Notes: generated from the sequence alone by a model not told the origin. DNA of 64,000 nucleotides from Lineus longissimus (GCF_910592395.1 NC_088319.1:10976001-11040000), one strand, 5' to 3'. Shown: positions 35,201-49,544, counted from the stretch's first letter. Program-made: numbers and translations.

Positions 35201-38200
35201 CTGAGGCACAAATTCTCATACTATATTGACCTGGCCGAAATGGCTACTTATTTGAACTGTCCCTTTCTCCCCATCAAAATTGTAATGTCTTTGGGTTGAA
35301 TTATAAACTGTCCAACAGGTGATCGCTTTGGAATTTTTAGATGGTGACACACTGTATGACCCTCTACTTTTTGACTCTGTTTTATAATAAATAGGCCTGG
35401 TGATAATCTTGCTGTATGTTGATGCTTTATTGTCATAAATATCATAGAAAAAGGAGATAATTGATTCTCACATACACCTTTCCATTTTCCAATTTTGCTG
35501 GTCATATCTGATCGAGAACATATCTGATAAAGGGCCAGGTTGGCTTAGTTCCCTTCCAACGGTGGAGGGACTGATGTAGTTACAGGAAAAAGTCTATTTG
35601 TGGCTCGACAAGTATTCACCAAAAAAGTTGTTTTCATCCCCTAACATGCCTAAGGATAGGTAGTTGACTATGTGGGAGATGGCTGGCCAGTGGCCTGTTG
35701 CATGTCGGTGTCATTTGTGTTTAGCCTGTCAACTAGAATTGTCAAAATAACTTGAGGATGCTATACATTCCACCTCAGCTCTGAAGTGGAAATTGTCCTG
35801 GCATAAATCTTGTCAGATTGGCCTAAAAAAACCTTCAATTGAAAAAGAAGATGTTCTGCATGATATTTGGTTTAATTTCCTTTACATCAATACCATTGTC
35901 AGATTGAGAAAAAATGTATACTGAACAATGCTAATATAGTTGTCACGCTCTTGCATCTGTAATCTGACGTCAAGAAATGCCTGATAAAGTCTTTAATAAT
36001 GTGGTAAATGACCTTAAAACGACCTTGTCAGGCTGCCAGTAAAAACCAATCATGATCACGTTTCATTCTCTCCGCAAATAAAGCCGCCACTTGAAGATTG
36101 TGTAAGCGTCCTCAGACTCATTTGATCAACATGGCATGGGGTATTACTGCGATATCAGCCGGATAACATTTTGAGGAAAAACGTCAGGGAATTAGAAAAT
36201 TGGCATCTCTGCTGATGGGTTCATAATCTGCCTTATTCAAAGTTCATTAATGTTAGCTTAATTAACCCATTATGGAAAAAAAAGTCTTATAATATATTTG
36301 TGCATGTTGTGCGATATTGACTCTTGCTACAACCTTCTGTGGAACAGAAACAAGTTGCGTGGAGGACATTTTCGCGAATTTCGCGAGTGGGTCGTGCTGT
36401 CTGTCAGTTTTTTAAAAACTTTGATTTGACAATACTTTCCGCTTTAGAATGTTCAACATGTATGAAATTTGCTTTCAGCTTTTCAGGAACACGGAATGGC
36501 ACTCAGTGTCTTTTTTCTTATTACAAATTCGGTTCTGCTCGAAAAGCTCCCAACTTTAATGATGCCGTAGAAATATTCCCAAAGTTGTCCATTTGCTTTT
36601 TGGAGAACTTGCAGAAAATAGCCCTCTGGACTTTTTCCCAGATTCTCAAATTCTTGATTTGTGAATCAGCCTCCAATCTGCCAACTAATCATTCCCAATT
36701 TCTCCTCAGAAAATGTTTTCTCTTGATCAGGAACTGTTGAATGGCATTGATAAACTCCACCATCCAATTCTCGAATTCCTTATTGGCAAAGCAGTTCCTA
36801 TTCTGCTCGGTAACTCTCCACACTCTTTGAGACATTTTTACAAAATTGCCAATCTATTATTCAGAAACTTCTATGATCCTCTTGCATCACTACCTTCTAT
36901 TTAATTTGTATCATCCCCAACATTACCAGGATTGGGTTTTTTCGTCGCTGTATCACTGGCAATCTCCAATGCATTATGGCCTGTCTGCATCAACTGGAGC
37001 GGGTTTGCTTAAAACTGTGTCAATTTGCCACCCAAGTCTACCATTTTGGTATTTGAAATTTTGCTGGAACGGCAGTTTCCTACTGTTGTGGAATCATATC
37101 TTTAGTTCATTTGTTTTACCTTCATTCAAACTTGGATAATCTCTAGAATAATGCACCATACAAGCAATAACATAACAAACCCTGTGGAAACAATATTTCC
37201 GATAAAATGTATGAATTGGATTTCGAGAATTAGAAAAACTGCCAGATAATGTTACATATACAGTTACTAAAAGACGGTCTGTGGTCAAAGGGCACTGAAT
37301 TGCAAATCTTCAACAAAAGTTTGAATACACACTGGAATCTCGACAATTCAAATTTATAGATTCAGTTGGGAATTCTTTTACAGGCTCATTTAAAATGACA
37401 TAAGAGATATGTCCGGGTACTCAGGATTTAAATTTATGGATTAATCAGTCGGCTTGTTGGTTGTAAATTTCTTGCGAGTTGTTAGTGGGGAATTTATCAC
37501 TGAGTTGTGTTGACAGCCTTGACAGCTGCCTTGACAGCTGTCTCCACATGAATTTATTTCTTGCAATATTTCATCATGTCTTACTGCTAGTATTGGTAGT
37601 TGTGGGTGTGGGAATGAGTGTGAGTTGGAATTGGGTATGTGCTTTGGTTGTTATGGCCGCATCTGCCCAAATATGTGTTTTTGCACTCAAACACCGTAAC
37701 TTTACTTGCTCCAAATGAAAGGTTTATGGGCGTGTTTCATAAGAATTGCTCTTCCTATACTGGCACCAGAGATGCCTCAAATTCAACAAAGACTCCTTGG
37801 GAATCACAATATTTAAGAAAATACCATGTTTATATAAGATAGCAGATATGCTTTTCTTTTCTTCCTTTCTACATTTCATTACACCAAAAGATATTTATGA
37901 AATTGAAATGGATGAAGTGATGTTTACGAAAGTTTCACCAGCAGTTTTCATTTAACAAACTTGTTATAACAAACCAGAGTAGACAGTACCAATGTTTGAT
38001 TTAACAAACTAGTTCTTCCCAAGTATCATAAAATGGTTATTATGCCAATTAAGAAAAGTTGTGATGGCTATTGAATTTGCTTAATAGTGGGAGCTGTAAC
38101 AGCAAGTCATCTGGATCAAAGTTAGAATGACAATAATGGCAAGTGGCAGCACACACACCTTCGACTAAAACCTTCTTTTTGAACGTTCTTAATTATAACA

Positions 38201-41200
38201 GCCATAATAAGATGAAAATTTATTTTTGCATGACAATTTCTTAGGTTTCAAACAAGAATAAACAAAACCAGTGGTTTGGAAAGACATGTGGTAATTTCTC
38301 TGCCACATTCTCAGTAAAAGAAGAATTGAATTTAGTTTTAACATTGATAATGGCTCTTGTGCAACAGTTCAGTAAATCTACCATGTCATTCCTCGATACA
38401 GTTTCATTATTGGACTACATTCACTAAGTTTGCTCTTTAGAGTTGAAGACTGAGTCAAGTGTCCTTGTCTCTTGCTGCTAATGTCTGCCAAACACATTAC
38501 AAAGATTATTGGAGAATCGCTATCTGTTGGATGAAAGGGTTTTTAAAGAACATAATCTAATTCACTTGTTATCTCAATAAATGAATTGACTACACTTACT
38601 TCTAGCAAAATTGCTTTGAGTGCTGGCGGTGTTTTTCATTCAGCCACAGCTGAATGTTTCAGAGCTTCAATCACTCAACTACTAGGAGTCTCATAGGAGA
38701 ACTCTCCGTGACTGTTCTCCTTCAAACCTGCTGGAGAATGTGTGCGGAAATGTGAACAGAAGGATCTTAGCAACCCCAATCATTTGATTGAATCTGGATG
38801 ATAGACAATGGTCAGTGTAAGATGTGATATTTGCATTCCGTGGTGTACACATGAGGCCTTCTTCAATTTTGGAGTCTCATTAGAAACATTTTCAAAGTCA
38901 CTTGGTCAAATTATTTGAGCAATTTGATCTTGCTTCCTTTACTGTTTTCACCCTAATCAGCGAGTTTTTTGTCTCAAAGCAGGAAAGCTCTGTCTGCTGT
39001 TGAAAGTGTTCTTGGGTAACTGTCCTAGCTATATGGCACCACTGTTCCATGGTGTAATATCATTTTACGCCAAGTCTATTCGTATAATGAATATTGTATG
39101 AGCTAACTGCTCAATGGTTGCCAAGAAAAACAGTATGCCTTCTTGAAACTCCCGGGGGAAGATGACTGTCTTTAGCAGAACGTATTTCTGTCCTTGGAGA
39201 GAAGTGATAAGGCTGGTTGTAAATGGTAAGATTTCCACAACTGTTCTTTTAGTCATCTGATTGTGTATTCAGAAGTTTTTTTAATGAGGATCTTTTTATT
39301 TGTATTTCTATGCTTTAAAGGTTCACTTAAGGGTTCATTCGCATTAATAATGTGTTTGTGTCGAAAAGAGTCTACTTTTCAGTTTCTGGACACTAAGTAA
39401 AAAGAGTAAGAGTAAAAAAAGTCAGTGGGCCGTTGGTCTACCTTACTGATCATCAAAACTTATGAGGGTACACAACGACCTGGAAAGGAAGAGGCTCAAC
39501 ACACCTCCTTAACATTGTCATAATTGACCTCAACTCAAAGCCTCAGCAATATCCACAAATGCAGCAGTAATATAACAGGATAGTATGATGTCCTATGAAC
39601 TATTGGTAAAAGTTCTGTTGGGCCGGTATCTGATCCTCCGACTTTATTGGAATAATTCCCAAATGGCTTCAAGCGCAAGTAACGTTGCTGTTATCTTGCC
39701 AGAAAAAGACCAGCATTGCTCCACCAAGGGACATGTTCTTGTATGTACACCACAATTTGATTGACAATACCCTCTTAGGGAATATGGTGGAGATTCTTGG
39801 TTGATATGTCGGATATCTGAGCCTCTCTCAAAGTCTTACTAAGACATAAATCGGCACCATCTCTAAACTTTCTAGTCAGGACTGCCGCTGATATATTGGG
39901 GAACACATTGTACTTTCACTGGCATGACCAAGGGACCTTAAGCACTTACGTAGAATGGTATGAGGTCAGGTTTACATTGCCAGTCACATATCATGTGCTA
40001 CCTCTCACACCTTAAATGAAGGAAACACGGGTTGTAGTAGCCAGGTATCGGTTTGAAAGTTATTTTGTTCACTCATGACTGTGAGGCATGAAACCATGAC
40101 AGGTGACATCATGATTGCTATGAAAATTTGGCCTCAGATGTAACACAACTGTCATTTATGAAATATTTACTTCTGTGACGGGCTATTCGTCGCCTGATCT
40201 CAGATAGTGATCGAGCTGTTGACATGAATTCAGATGGTTCAAGGAGCAATGTTACCACAGGTATCACAAAGCCAGCAGCACATATGTTCCACCACCATTG
40301 GACTGCTTGTTGTATCTATTTGTATGATTAGATTCATAAAGCAAGCGAAGGAAGAAGTGATGAGGAATTCTCTTGATGTATACGAGGACTTTTCATTTTT
40401 GCTCAAATTTTGGTTTACTGTATGACTGTTGCCTTTATGATTTAAACAAAATGAATCTTACCAGCTTTCAGAAAATTCAGATTTGGCGGGACCACTGATG
40501 AGTTATTGATAATTGAAGAATTTTTCAGACACAGTGTGTTTGACCTTTATTGATTTCGTATTGGTGTTGTGGAGGAAGTATTACTACCAGATGGATCAAA
40601 AACTTTGGCTCAAGCAAGTTTGACCTGGGTCAGTTATTTACTGCATATAGAATGACAAATTCTATTGGTATGGACCAGTGTGCCTGGCATTCTGAAAATA
40701 AATGGGACCAATAGGCAATAAATCATATGAATTCTCTCCTACTTTTGCTGAGGCAAGGGAGAAAAACCTGAATATTTTCCTGAAACGAGATAAATTTTAG
40801 CCAACCCAATGCAACGATCTTCTGGTAACGCGAAAAAGTGTTTTGACAAAAAGGGAAAAGCTAGATTAACTTATTGGTCATGGCTTCGTTCAGCACATGT
40901 TTTGTCGGTTGTGTGTAATGCAGTACCAAGGGCGATTCTTCTATCTAGGCAATCATTTTGGAAGCAAAGATTGGTCATCCCAGTTCTTGAAGTTGCTTTG
41001 TCATGTTTGTAAAATCTTGATACAGTTGAGACTTGATTGCTTTTATCCTATCCCAAGACTGTCCTATATCTTTTCCAACAACAACCATACTTTTACCTCG
41101 CATTATACAAAGCTGAATGTGAGTAACACAATTTCCCAGAAGAAATCAAATTACGTTGAAAAAACACTGTGTATGCTTTCCTGTCCAGTTTGATTTCTTC

Positions 41201-42035
41201 CTGCGGTCACGCTCAAATGGACATGCTCAGAAACGCTCCACCAATTACTTGGCTGCCAACGGCCAATCGAAATACGATTCATCAAAATAATGTTGTCCAT
41301 GAAAGCGCAGCGGAAAGTTTGAACACCCTTGGGTGAGTCTGTGATGTACGATTTATACGGTTGGGTGAAGTTTGAGTGCGGATATATTTAGGAGCAGCTT
41401 CATTTAGTGTCGGAGGACACTATGAAGGAACTAGATTGATGTGGTAAGCCCTTTTGAGTGTTGGAGCCAACCAATCCAAATAGTGAAGTTTAAGCGATGG
41501 CTGAGGACTTAAACGTGGACATCGATCTCTGTCTGAGTGGCTGGATAATGGCAGCCATGTTACAATCACTGTTGACTGATCCCTGACTGACTAATGATAG
41601 GTTTCCTATTCGGCAGGTGACAGATTGATATGTAGACTGAAGGGCTGAAAATCCATGGAGGTGGTAGAAGCAAATGCCACCATGGCCTCCCTCTGTCTTG
41701 GTGCCCTTGATATTTCTTCCTTCACAAAGGCAACTTTTTCCTCATCATTTTCAATTTCTTAAAACTGTCAAGAGTGCCCCCTTTTCAGAAAAACCTGCTT
41801 TGCCGTAATGAATTTGATTTCAATCCTGGGACTGACCACCGAATACAAAGGATGTACCCCCTCTAAATGTAGTGGCCAGAACTTACACACGCTAATCCAC
41901 CTGTGACTCAGGTGAAATTCTGTGAAAGTGCCTTTATAATTAATCAATCCTTTGAGATATTTGCCTAACTGATATGCAGTAGATGAGTGATCTGGTGATG
42001 GACAATATCCGTAATGGCCATTAAATTCTTTTATG
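32215..42035. other. Long stretch with no supported gene
   Basis: Mostly AT-rich unique sequence. Open frames of up to 138 codons (36324-36740) are near the length expected by chance for this much AT-rich DNA and show no domain. Near 41500 and 41654 two short ATG frames (MAEDLNVDIDLCLSGWIM... and MEVVEANATMASLCLGALD...) lack usable donors. Confidence 0.4.
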
Positions 42036-42039
42036 GTGA

Positions 42040-42700
42040 TTCGCAGACATGGCAGACCTATCCATGGCAAACAATTGAGATATGGAAACCAGGGTGACAT
42101 AGACCACAGTTGTTTTAATGCATTGTTGGTAAATGAGATGGCCATGTCCCTATGGCTGATGAGAGGCCAGCTGAGAATAAGTACATGTTATGGCGCTTCA
42201 TGTTCAGGCCACTTGTTGTGTCATGGAGACAGAAGTTGCTAAAGTGGCAACATAGATCACCTCTGTATCATTGGCAGGTGCCGAGAGAAAATCTTCCATT
42301 TCACAGTTGAATAGGTGAACAGGATAATAGCCTTGTCACGATACATAATGAGAGGCTTGATCTGAATCTGTTCCTGTCATGGTGATCTTATGACTTCGAC
42401 TTCTATGTCCAATTGATATTGAGATATGGTTACAGTAGTAACTAAACTTGTAACAAAGACCACATTTACATAATGAGGAGTTGCTGATACAGTTGGGATA
42501 TCTACTTGGTTGAATAAGTGAATAGGGTGTCTGTTAAGACGATGTGAATGCCATGAACAGAGTCAGTTCCTGTTATGGTGGTTTAAAGTTTGGCTTCTCT
42601 TTGACTGCTGAACAATTCAGCCATGGAGACAGAAGGAGCTGAAATTGTGACAAAGATCTCAGATCAGTGGTAGGTGGTAGGAGAGGTGGAACTTGTTAAT
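42040..42700 (+). repeat. Decayed tandem repeat, period about 200 bp
   Basis: GTTGAATAGGTGAACAGG (42308) recurs as GTTGAATAAGTGAATAGGG (42511). CTGTTCCTGTCATGGTGAT recurs 200 bp later as CAGTTCCTGTTATGGTGGT. CATGGAGACAGAAG recurs at 42220 and 42624. Confidence 0.55.
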
Positions 42701-42754
42701 ATTTGTGAAGTTTGAATTGGAGAACAAGCGTTATCGCTTTGAAATTAAGACTCA

Positions 42755-42830
42755 TTTCATTCTGAAGGAGTTCTAATTGCTTTAGGATTTCAAGTTCTAG
42801 TATGAATGGCTGTGCCTATGGTCAACTATT
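42755..42830 (+). mobile_element. Right-arm fragment of the 11307 MITE
   Basis: GAGTTCTAATTGCTTTAGGA, TTTCAAGTTCT and GTGCCTATGGTCAA match the arm at 11440-11666 but without the inserted repeat. Confidence 0.6.
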
Positions 42831-42835
42831 AACAA

Positions 42836-44569
42836 AGAATCCTAGTAAGTGGTCGTTGAACAGACTAGATAACAACCAACTCTCATTTCAACTGCTGCAT
42901 AATTCAGAAGCTACATAGCAAGAAATAAGTTTTGTGCTGCCCAAATGTAAAATGTATCAGTTTGACATATCAGTTTAACTTCCATTAAAATGAATAAATT
43001 CTCTTTGTTTAAGCTGCTTTTACATGAAATGCAATGCAGTAAAAACTTAACCTTGTTTGTGCTGTCAAATTAGATATAGCTATTCAAAGTCTTTTGTAAA
43101 TATTGGTGCAGTGGATAACTCAGAACCTTTCTCTAGGATATGTAATGCAAATATTAGAAATCAGGTTGGAAAATTGTTAGATAAAGGTCAAAGGGAGGAT
43201 AAAAAGTTTTTCTTTGACTTTAAAGACCAAAAAAACTTTCGTAAAGAGTTTTTATTCTGAGGCATTGCCTTCTGCTTTGCTATTTTGTAAAATGGTTCCA
43301 TGATCAACCTTGCTATCTAATTCGATTTGTTTGTAAATATTCCTTAAAAGAGTTACTGTCAATATTTTCTTTGGCTCTAAACGAATTCTTGGCATCATTG
43401 TCCACATTTTCAGCTCGCTTAGTGCAGCTAAATAATGCTGCTTTATAAACACGCTGTATTGATTTGGAAATTCTGATGCGCGATATATCAGCTATGAGAA
43501 GTTGAAGATACAACGCCTAATGGATGATGAAATTCTTGAATTGTGACATTCATGATGTAACTGTGGAATTCTATTTGACATTTATTACATTGCAGAGTGG
43601 GCTAGAGGTTTGACTCTTGTTAGGCTAAATGTCATGAGGTTTACTGTGAACTGTTGGGTAAATATGTAACGTGCTGTGAACTTAAATAGTTAAAGGGTAA
43701 ATAGGCAGGAGGCAGAAGGCTGCCAATTGCCTTTCGCCTATGTACCTTACCCGAAAGTACATGGTGTGTACCTTTCCGTAAAGGTTACAAAGTTCCGAGT
43801 CCTCAGAAGTAACTTCGTGAATCTGAAGATCTTTTAGAGCTTCATTTGAAATTCTCCATTTCCCCCTTCAACTTAGCTCTCAATTATGGTGTATCCTGTC
43901 ATTGGGATGAGTAACTTCTCCTCATTAAATGAGTACTATATCACGATGAGACCTTTCAGACTCGTGACATATTTCGAAATATCAACTTGTTGTCATTAGT
44001 GTAGATTTTGTGAAGTGCTGACAACATTTGAAATGTTGTTGCTTTGAATGCAGAACCTCTGGAGTGATTTTGGACCTGTAGCTAAAACCCATTGAAACTT
44101 TCTTGCACTTTGGATTGTAAGGGTCAAGTTAAGAAAGGAGTTGCGAATTGTGTGTGGCATTCTCAATATAATAATATCGGTCGGAGTTGTCAGATGGAAG
44201 ACGTATTTCACGGTATCAACTCTGTATAGTGCCCTACAGATAGGCAATTTTTGGTAAGTATTACATGCAACATAAAATCAATTATTTTTGGTGGGTCAAT
44301 TTGAAGTGCCAGTGAAAAGAATCTGTCATCGCTCTGACCCTCGATGGCCGCATACGGTTTTTTTCTCGCCCATTGCAGGTTGCTGCTATAAAAGTTACTA
44401 TCTGCAGGTTGCATTAGGCAATGTCAGGGCAGTGTCCAAACTACATGGCATCTTCAAATCATCACCGTTTCACTCTGGAGGTGCTAGCAGTCCTCTTCTA
44501 CATGAACTTGGTATCTTACTGATAAACAAAATTGATTGGATCTAAACTAATTAATCCAGTCGATCAAAT
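42836..44569. other. No supported gene
   Basis: Several short frames on both strands (43057-43260, 43252-43513, 43996-44247, 44288-44545). The last has acceptor-like TTGCAG and CTGCAG inside, but no partner exon or domain can be shown. Confidence 0.35.
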
Positions 44570-44722
44570 ATGCATGGTTTCATTAGCACCGCCAATCCGG
44601 ACTCTCCAGACGCCCGATGTTACTTGGAAGATACATTACTGCATCCTAGTGCAGCTGCCTTTGGTTTAACCCTTATTGAGGCTTTGGCCACAATAGCAAA
44701 ACTTGTCAAACGCTGTTGTCTG
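44570..44722 (+). CDS. Candidate initial coding exon of an unknown gene
   Basis: ATG at 44570 follows an in-frame TAA 18 bp upstream and opens exactly 51 codons to CTG|GTGAGT (phase 0). The peptide starts MHGFISTANPDSPDARCYLE and ends in a probable amphipathic helix, LTLIEALATIAKLVKRCC. The balanced composition and consensus donor favour a real exon. The exon at 54908 starts in a compatible phase. The product is not recognised. Confidence 0.33.
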
Positions 44723-45500
44723 GTGAGTATTACCTCAGTCATGATATAGGTGGTGAAAATTAGGAATTATATGATAAATGTTGTCAAATTGGCTGCACTC
44801 TTGCATCAGGTGTCTCTCGAATAGAGCACTTTCAGCATTGTCTGGAGTACCTTTCAGTTGTTTGGACAGTTTGCTCTTGTGAAAGAGAGTTTTTTCTCCA
44901 CCATTGCATAGTAAATTTACAAATATCGCTTTAGCTAGAAGTAACCACATTTAGCTTCGGCTTCCAGGTTAATATTTGAAATGCATGATCTGTCCCTGTC
45001 ATGGCAGTTGACAACTTTGCATTTTTAAATAGAGACAATGATATATACTTTCCTCTTTCAATCTTAACATGTCATATTCGTGAAACTCATCCAGACCTGT
45101 CTTGCCATGAAATCATACCCAGATTACTATCATCTTATAAACACAGTTGCGTCCCGACTTCAGCTACATGTATGTTAACACTGGGTATCAGAAAAAAAGG
45201 AATAATTCATTAACCACAAGAAGCACGTATAGGATTTTTTTGCCTCTTATGGGACTAATTTTGTAATGAATAATATGTTCCGACAACTCAAAGTTGTGGA
45301 GGCGTAATTGCATTGTACCACTGGCGTTGAATTTTTTAAAAAGAGGAATTTTTAAGGAGTGAATTGAGTCATTCTCTTAGTCTACCTCAATACTCCAAAC
45401 GTTAGCGTTCACAACCAGATAAATGTAAAACAATTGTTTTGTGTCTTTGGGACTTGTAGATTCACCTCAATAAGCAATAGGAACCAAACAGCACACCAGG

Positions 45501-45715
45501 AGCCAAAGACCAGAGTGCCACTGGTCAATTAGGTTAACAAACTTAGCATATGAATCAGCTCAGACATGTCAGAGGGCAAATAAATGTATGTGGTCTATAT
45601 GTTCCGCATTGGAGACCAGAGTGCCACTGGTCAATTAGGTTTTTAAACTCAATGTATGTTTCAGCTCGTTAGGCAAAAAAATTGTATGTCATCTGTATGT
45701 CCAACATCTGGCGAC
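45501..45715 (+). repeat. Tandem duplication, period 106 bp
   Basis: GACCAGAGTGCCACTGGTCA begins near 45508 and again near 45614, each followed by ATTAGGTT and CTCAG/CAGCTC segments. Confidence 0.75.
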
Positions 45716-47267
45716 AGACCAACATCAGACTGAGCAGATTTTCTTAAGAGCAGGAAGCTAATATCCAACAAAGCTTCCTTAGCACTTACGAGATCATCGC
45801 CCAAGGCAAGATAGTCTGCAAATCGATAAAACTCTACTTTTCATCAAGTTACGATGTTATCCAAAGGAGATTTTATCTGGAGGTACATGTAGAATTGTCT
45901 CACCAGAACAGTCCTTATTGAGGTTGCTGCAGGTTCATTAAGATGGCCTTTGAAGCCAGTCAATCAAAGCAGAAGATACTCAGTAAAAAAATAGGGCTGG
46001 CATAAAGGTCTGTCTTGTAAAAGAGAAATGGACAAAGTTAAACTCTTTTGCACACCACTTGTGAACAAGAATCTATACAAAAACCAAGCTAGTTTTGTTA
46101 CTTCCTTTCAGGCGGTTCTTGTTCTTGTTTTGACGTTAGATGGGTAGTGGCTCTAGCATCCACGCTGTCCCTCTTCCCCTGAGGATGTTCAAAAGAGCTC
46201 TGATCCCACTACTAGTGATTGTCCCCATTTTTATTTGAGATGATACCAGCCTGCTCTCCCACTGTAGAGGTACTCTTGCACCATCTCCTCTATTGACCTC
46301 CTTCTCTAGCAATCTTTCCATGGACCAAATTAGTCACATGGCAGTGGGTCACATGTAAAAATAATTATAAGGGAGTCTGACCAACAGAATCATCTTTGGT
46401 TTGGTGGCCACTATGGTATATGTGTAGGTCTCCTCGAGCATTGCAATACTTGGCTCCTTCCTTCACCAATAACTGATTGATTTTTTATGGCGCTATTGGC
46501 CAGCCGGAAATACCCAGGTGGTCTAACTGGCCGTTTGCTGGGGGCAGTTTTAATGATTATCGTGTATTTGTCTAGCAGATTATCGAGGAAAGCAATCAAG
46601 GCATTGGTAATTTCTGACAGCTGATTCATTGGCATTGATCGGGCACTGAGGAGGCTGACTAGATGTTTAGCATTGATTTAAGTCAGAGTGACCCAATCAA
46701 TTGTGTGCCCCCCACCCCTTACAATTCTAGATGTGCCACCTCCCATCATCCTTTAAACATGTCAAACCAAACTGTTCAGGAAATCAGAGACAAAATAAGT
46801 CATATATGTACTGGATTTGAACTAGGGGCCCCCACAAACCAAAATATAGTTCTTGAGCTAGTTTTATGACAGAGCCAAATGATTTTATTGTGAAACCAAA
46901 GCTTTATGCCAAAATATCCAAGTGTGGTACATGAGCTAGATTTATACCGGGATCTCCAAGTCACCAAGCCTCTTTTTCCGAAATCTGTTCTTAGTATATA
47001 CCATGTGTTTACCCACGCTTAGATAGTCGGTGTCACATTAACGATTCATTAGAACTGTATGTGTTGCTGTCTTGGTTACTAATGAGACAAAATGTCATTT
47101 CTGATAGCAAGATAACAAAGTACCCTGAGCTAAATGACTATGTTCCATTTTCTGTACCAATGACTTTTCTTTTGGGGGGGGGGGTGATCGTTACCTATCC
47201 CCTTTATACTTAAACCTCTGTCTTGACATTCTCTAAAAGGACCATTTCCCTCTCTATAGCGCTATGT
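45716..47267. other. No supported gene
   Basis: An acceptor-like tract (TACTTCCTTTCAG) near 46110 is followed by only eleven codons before a stop. A box-B-like AGTTCAAATCC (minus, near 46815) hints at another decayed SINE. A G-run lies near 47175. Confidence 0.35.
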
Positions 47268-47493
47268 ACACTCCTAAAAATAAGGGGTTTTGAGGTTCTG
47301 AAAAACCTTTTTGGGTTTATCAGCCAACACAAATATGCACCCCTCGAGGTTTTTCTGTGAAATGAAAAATCCTTCGGGGTTTTTCAAAAGTTAAAAAATC
47401 TTTTAAGCGTTTTTATTTCTGTGAAAATTCTTCACGGGGTGCATATCCATATTGACCTTACAACCTCAAAAAAAAACTATTTTTGTGAGTGTA
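47268..47493. mobile_element. MITE with ACACTC termini, copy 2
   Basis: Starts ACACTCCTAAAAATAAGG and ends TTTTTGTGAGTGT. The inner pair GCCAACACAAATATGCACCC and GGGGTGCATATCCATATTG matches the copy at 14718-14930. Confidence 0.7.
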
Positions 47494-48470
47494 TGCCTAA
47501 GCGTACAGGAACATATGGAAAGAAACATATTTGGAGTAGTTGAAGTTTGCATCATTATCTTGAGACCAATAAAAACACCCTTCAAAGACAATCCTACCTC
47601 AGCAAGGATAACAAATTGACTTAACGTAAGGTAAAGTATTCTTTTGCTCATATAGCGAAAAACAGTTAACATGTTAAATCAATTAAGCTGTAAGTGTTCC
47701 TAATGATAGCCTCCTCACAGAAATTTGCTTAAAAATTGTCTTCAGTATTTCTCCAGCATGTATTCCCCTTCAAAAAAAAAGAATAAATAAGAATAAGGTG
47801 ATTGATTTATTTTATCAGTGCACTTTTGTATGCCGCCAACATATAACTCCCTGGAGGATACTCTGAATTTTAACAAAATAATGATGTAAAAATCAATTTT
47901 TCATGAGTATGTTTTCTGTTTTCTAACATTGTCTCAGTCTTGAAACATTTTCAGAAAACTATCTATAAAAAAACCAGATTAAAATGCTTCAAATGTATTC
48001 AATATTCCTGATGAAAAGAAAACTAAGTCTCCAAGATGCATTTCTGGTGTTTGATGAAAAGTAATCCTATTGCTATTAAGAATTTGCCTTTGGTTTCACG
48101 AATTTGATAGTCTTCAGGGAAGAAAGTGTAAGAAATCTGATAAACTATTCATGTAGAAAAGCCCCTTAAGTCAATCTGATACTATTTCTACTTAATACTT
48201 AAGTGTGTTTCGGAGGTATATTCCAAGGCAATTTGATTTGTGAAGCAATTACTTATTTTAAAGTATAGTCTCACTTCACACAAGATTTTAGATGTACTAG
48301 TTTCAAGACACAGAAGCAATATCCAAATAAGGTAACCAAAAAGTAAAGAATTAATAGAATGAATTGATAGATTTTGGAGAGTTCAAATTCGTTGTATCCA
48401 ATATGCACAAAAGCACTATGCAAATCAAGGTTTTTATTGCTGCAAACTGTGATAATTATTGCTGTTTCAG

Positions 48471-48570
48471 GCACCTGTGACAACCCCTACAGATTTGAGA
48501 GTTTTATCTCATGCAATGATTGTCAGTTGCTGCAACAATAATCTCTGGTTTGCAGGGTGCTTGAAGATAG
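48471..48570. repeat. Foldback element, second copy
   Basis: GCACCTGTGACAACCCC ... AGTTGCTGCAACAATAATCT ... GGGTGCTT lines up with 10771-10866 (GCACCTGTGATTACCCC ... AGTCGCTGCAACAAAAATCT ... GATGTGCTT). Its own hairpin is eroded. The preceding TTGCTGTTTCAG looks like a splice acceptor, but the frames that follow close quickly. Confidence 0.45.
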
Positions 48571-49544
48571 TCGGGTCTTAATAAGTTGGCTTTATTGAGT
48601 GGTCATAACCAAGTTATCACAGAATCTTTACGTCAGAGCATGTGTGACAGATGAAGATGTCCGTCCATACTTTTAACACGGAGAGTAGAAATCTTCCAAT
48701 CTGCCAACACCACGACAAGATGACCAATCACCAGCAAACAATTTGTTGTCATCAGAAATGCTTCTATCACATCATCAGTCCAGCTGCCACCATATTAGGA
48801 CAGAGATGTAATCAACAGGGCTAATGTGACATCAAACAATCGCCCGCCATTTGGTCGATGCGGTCAATTTGTCTGTCTATCTGATATGGACACTTTGAGG
48901 TCTAATTCCACTTTTACTGCATTAAACAGTAAAATGTTATTTCCCAAAAACAATCTCTTTAAAAAAGATTCAATTTTTAATTTTTGCGAATTACGTGATG
49001 TGCGATTTCTTTCCGTTTTTCGAATAAATACGTATTTTTGTGGTTTTTGTTTTTCACATCAAGATTATCCTCAAAATTTGCAAAAATGAAATGCACACAA
49101 ATATTTCGCACTTTAAAGTATTTACAGGGATCCAGTGCAGTTTTCCCACCGTGGGTAAAAGCCTCGTGGGATTGGATCAAACTCGTGTTTACTTTGGCTT
49201 ACTAAGAAATTCACCTCAGACTAGCTATTCTCTCAGCAGATTTGGGATTCATATTCAGTGCGGCACACAAAACATCACTCATTAGAAAAAAGGTTCAGTT
49301 TACGTCTATGACAAATGCTTTGCTCATATCACCCGGCCAGACTAGTTGCCTCCCAATAGCTAACTGATGTAATGCACTGATCTAATGTAACATCAAACAA
49401 TGGTTAATGAACTCAATTTGTATTTGTCGGTCTGGTGGTCAATTTGCGTATATTTCTTTGATGAAAAAGTCTTCGATCCTGATAACCTGCAGAAAAACCT
49501 CTTCTTTGTTATTTCATTATGGTCACAATCAAGATAGATGTTTT
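48571..49544. other. No supported gene; internal duplication
   Basis: CTAATGTGACATCAAACAATCG (48820) and CTAATGTAACATCAAACAATGG (49382) are related and are followed by similar CAATTTGT stretches. Confidence 0.4.

Noticed and set aside
36324-36740. 138-codon plus-strand frame
   Set aside because: No domain, no ATG at the start (begins with an alternative codon), AT-rich sequence.
43313-43513. Minus-strand frame with a VYKAALF...SFRAKENI pattern, vaguely like LYR-motif mitochondrial proteins
   Set aside because: The Leu-Tyr-Arg core is not intact, there is no ATG, spacing is short and the frame closes; resemblance is probably chance.
44070-44254. Hydrophobic plus-strand piece ending at a GTAAGT donor
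   Set aside because: Only about 47 codons after a stop, no acceptor and no recognisable domain.
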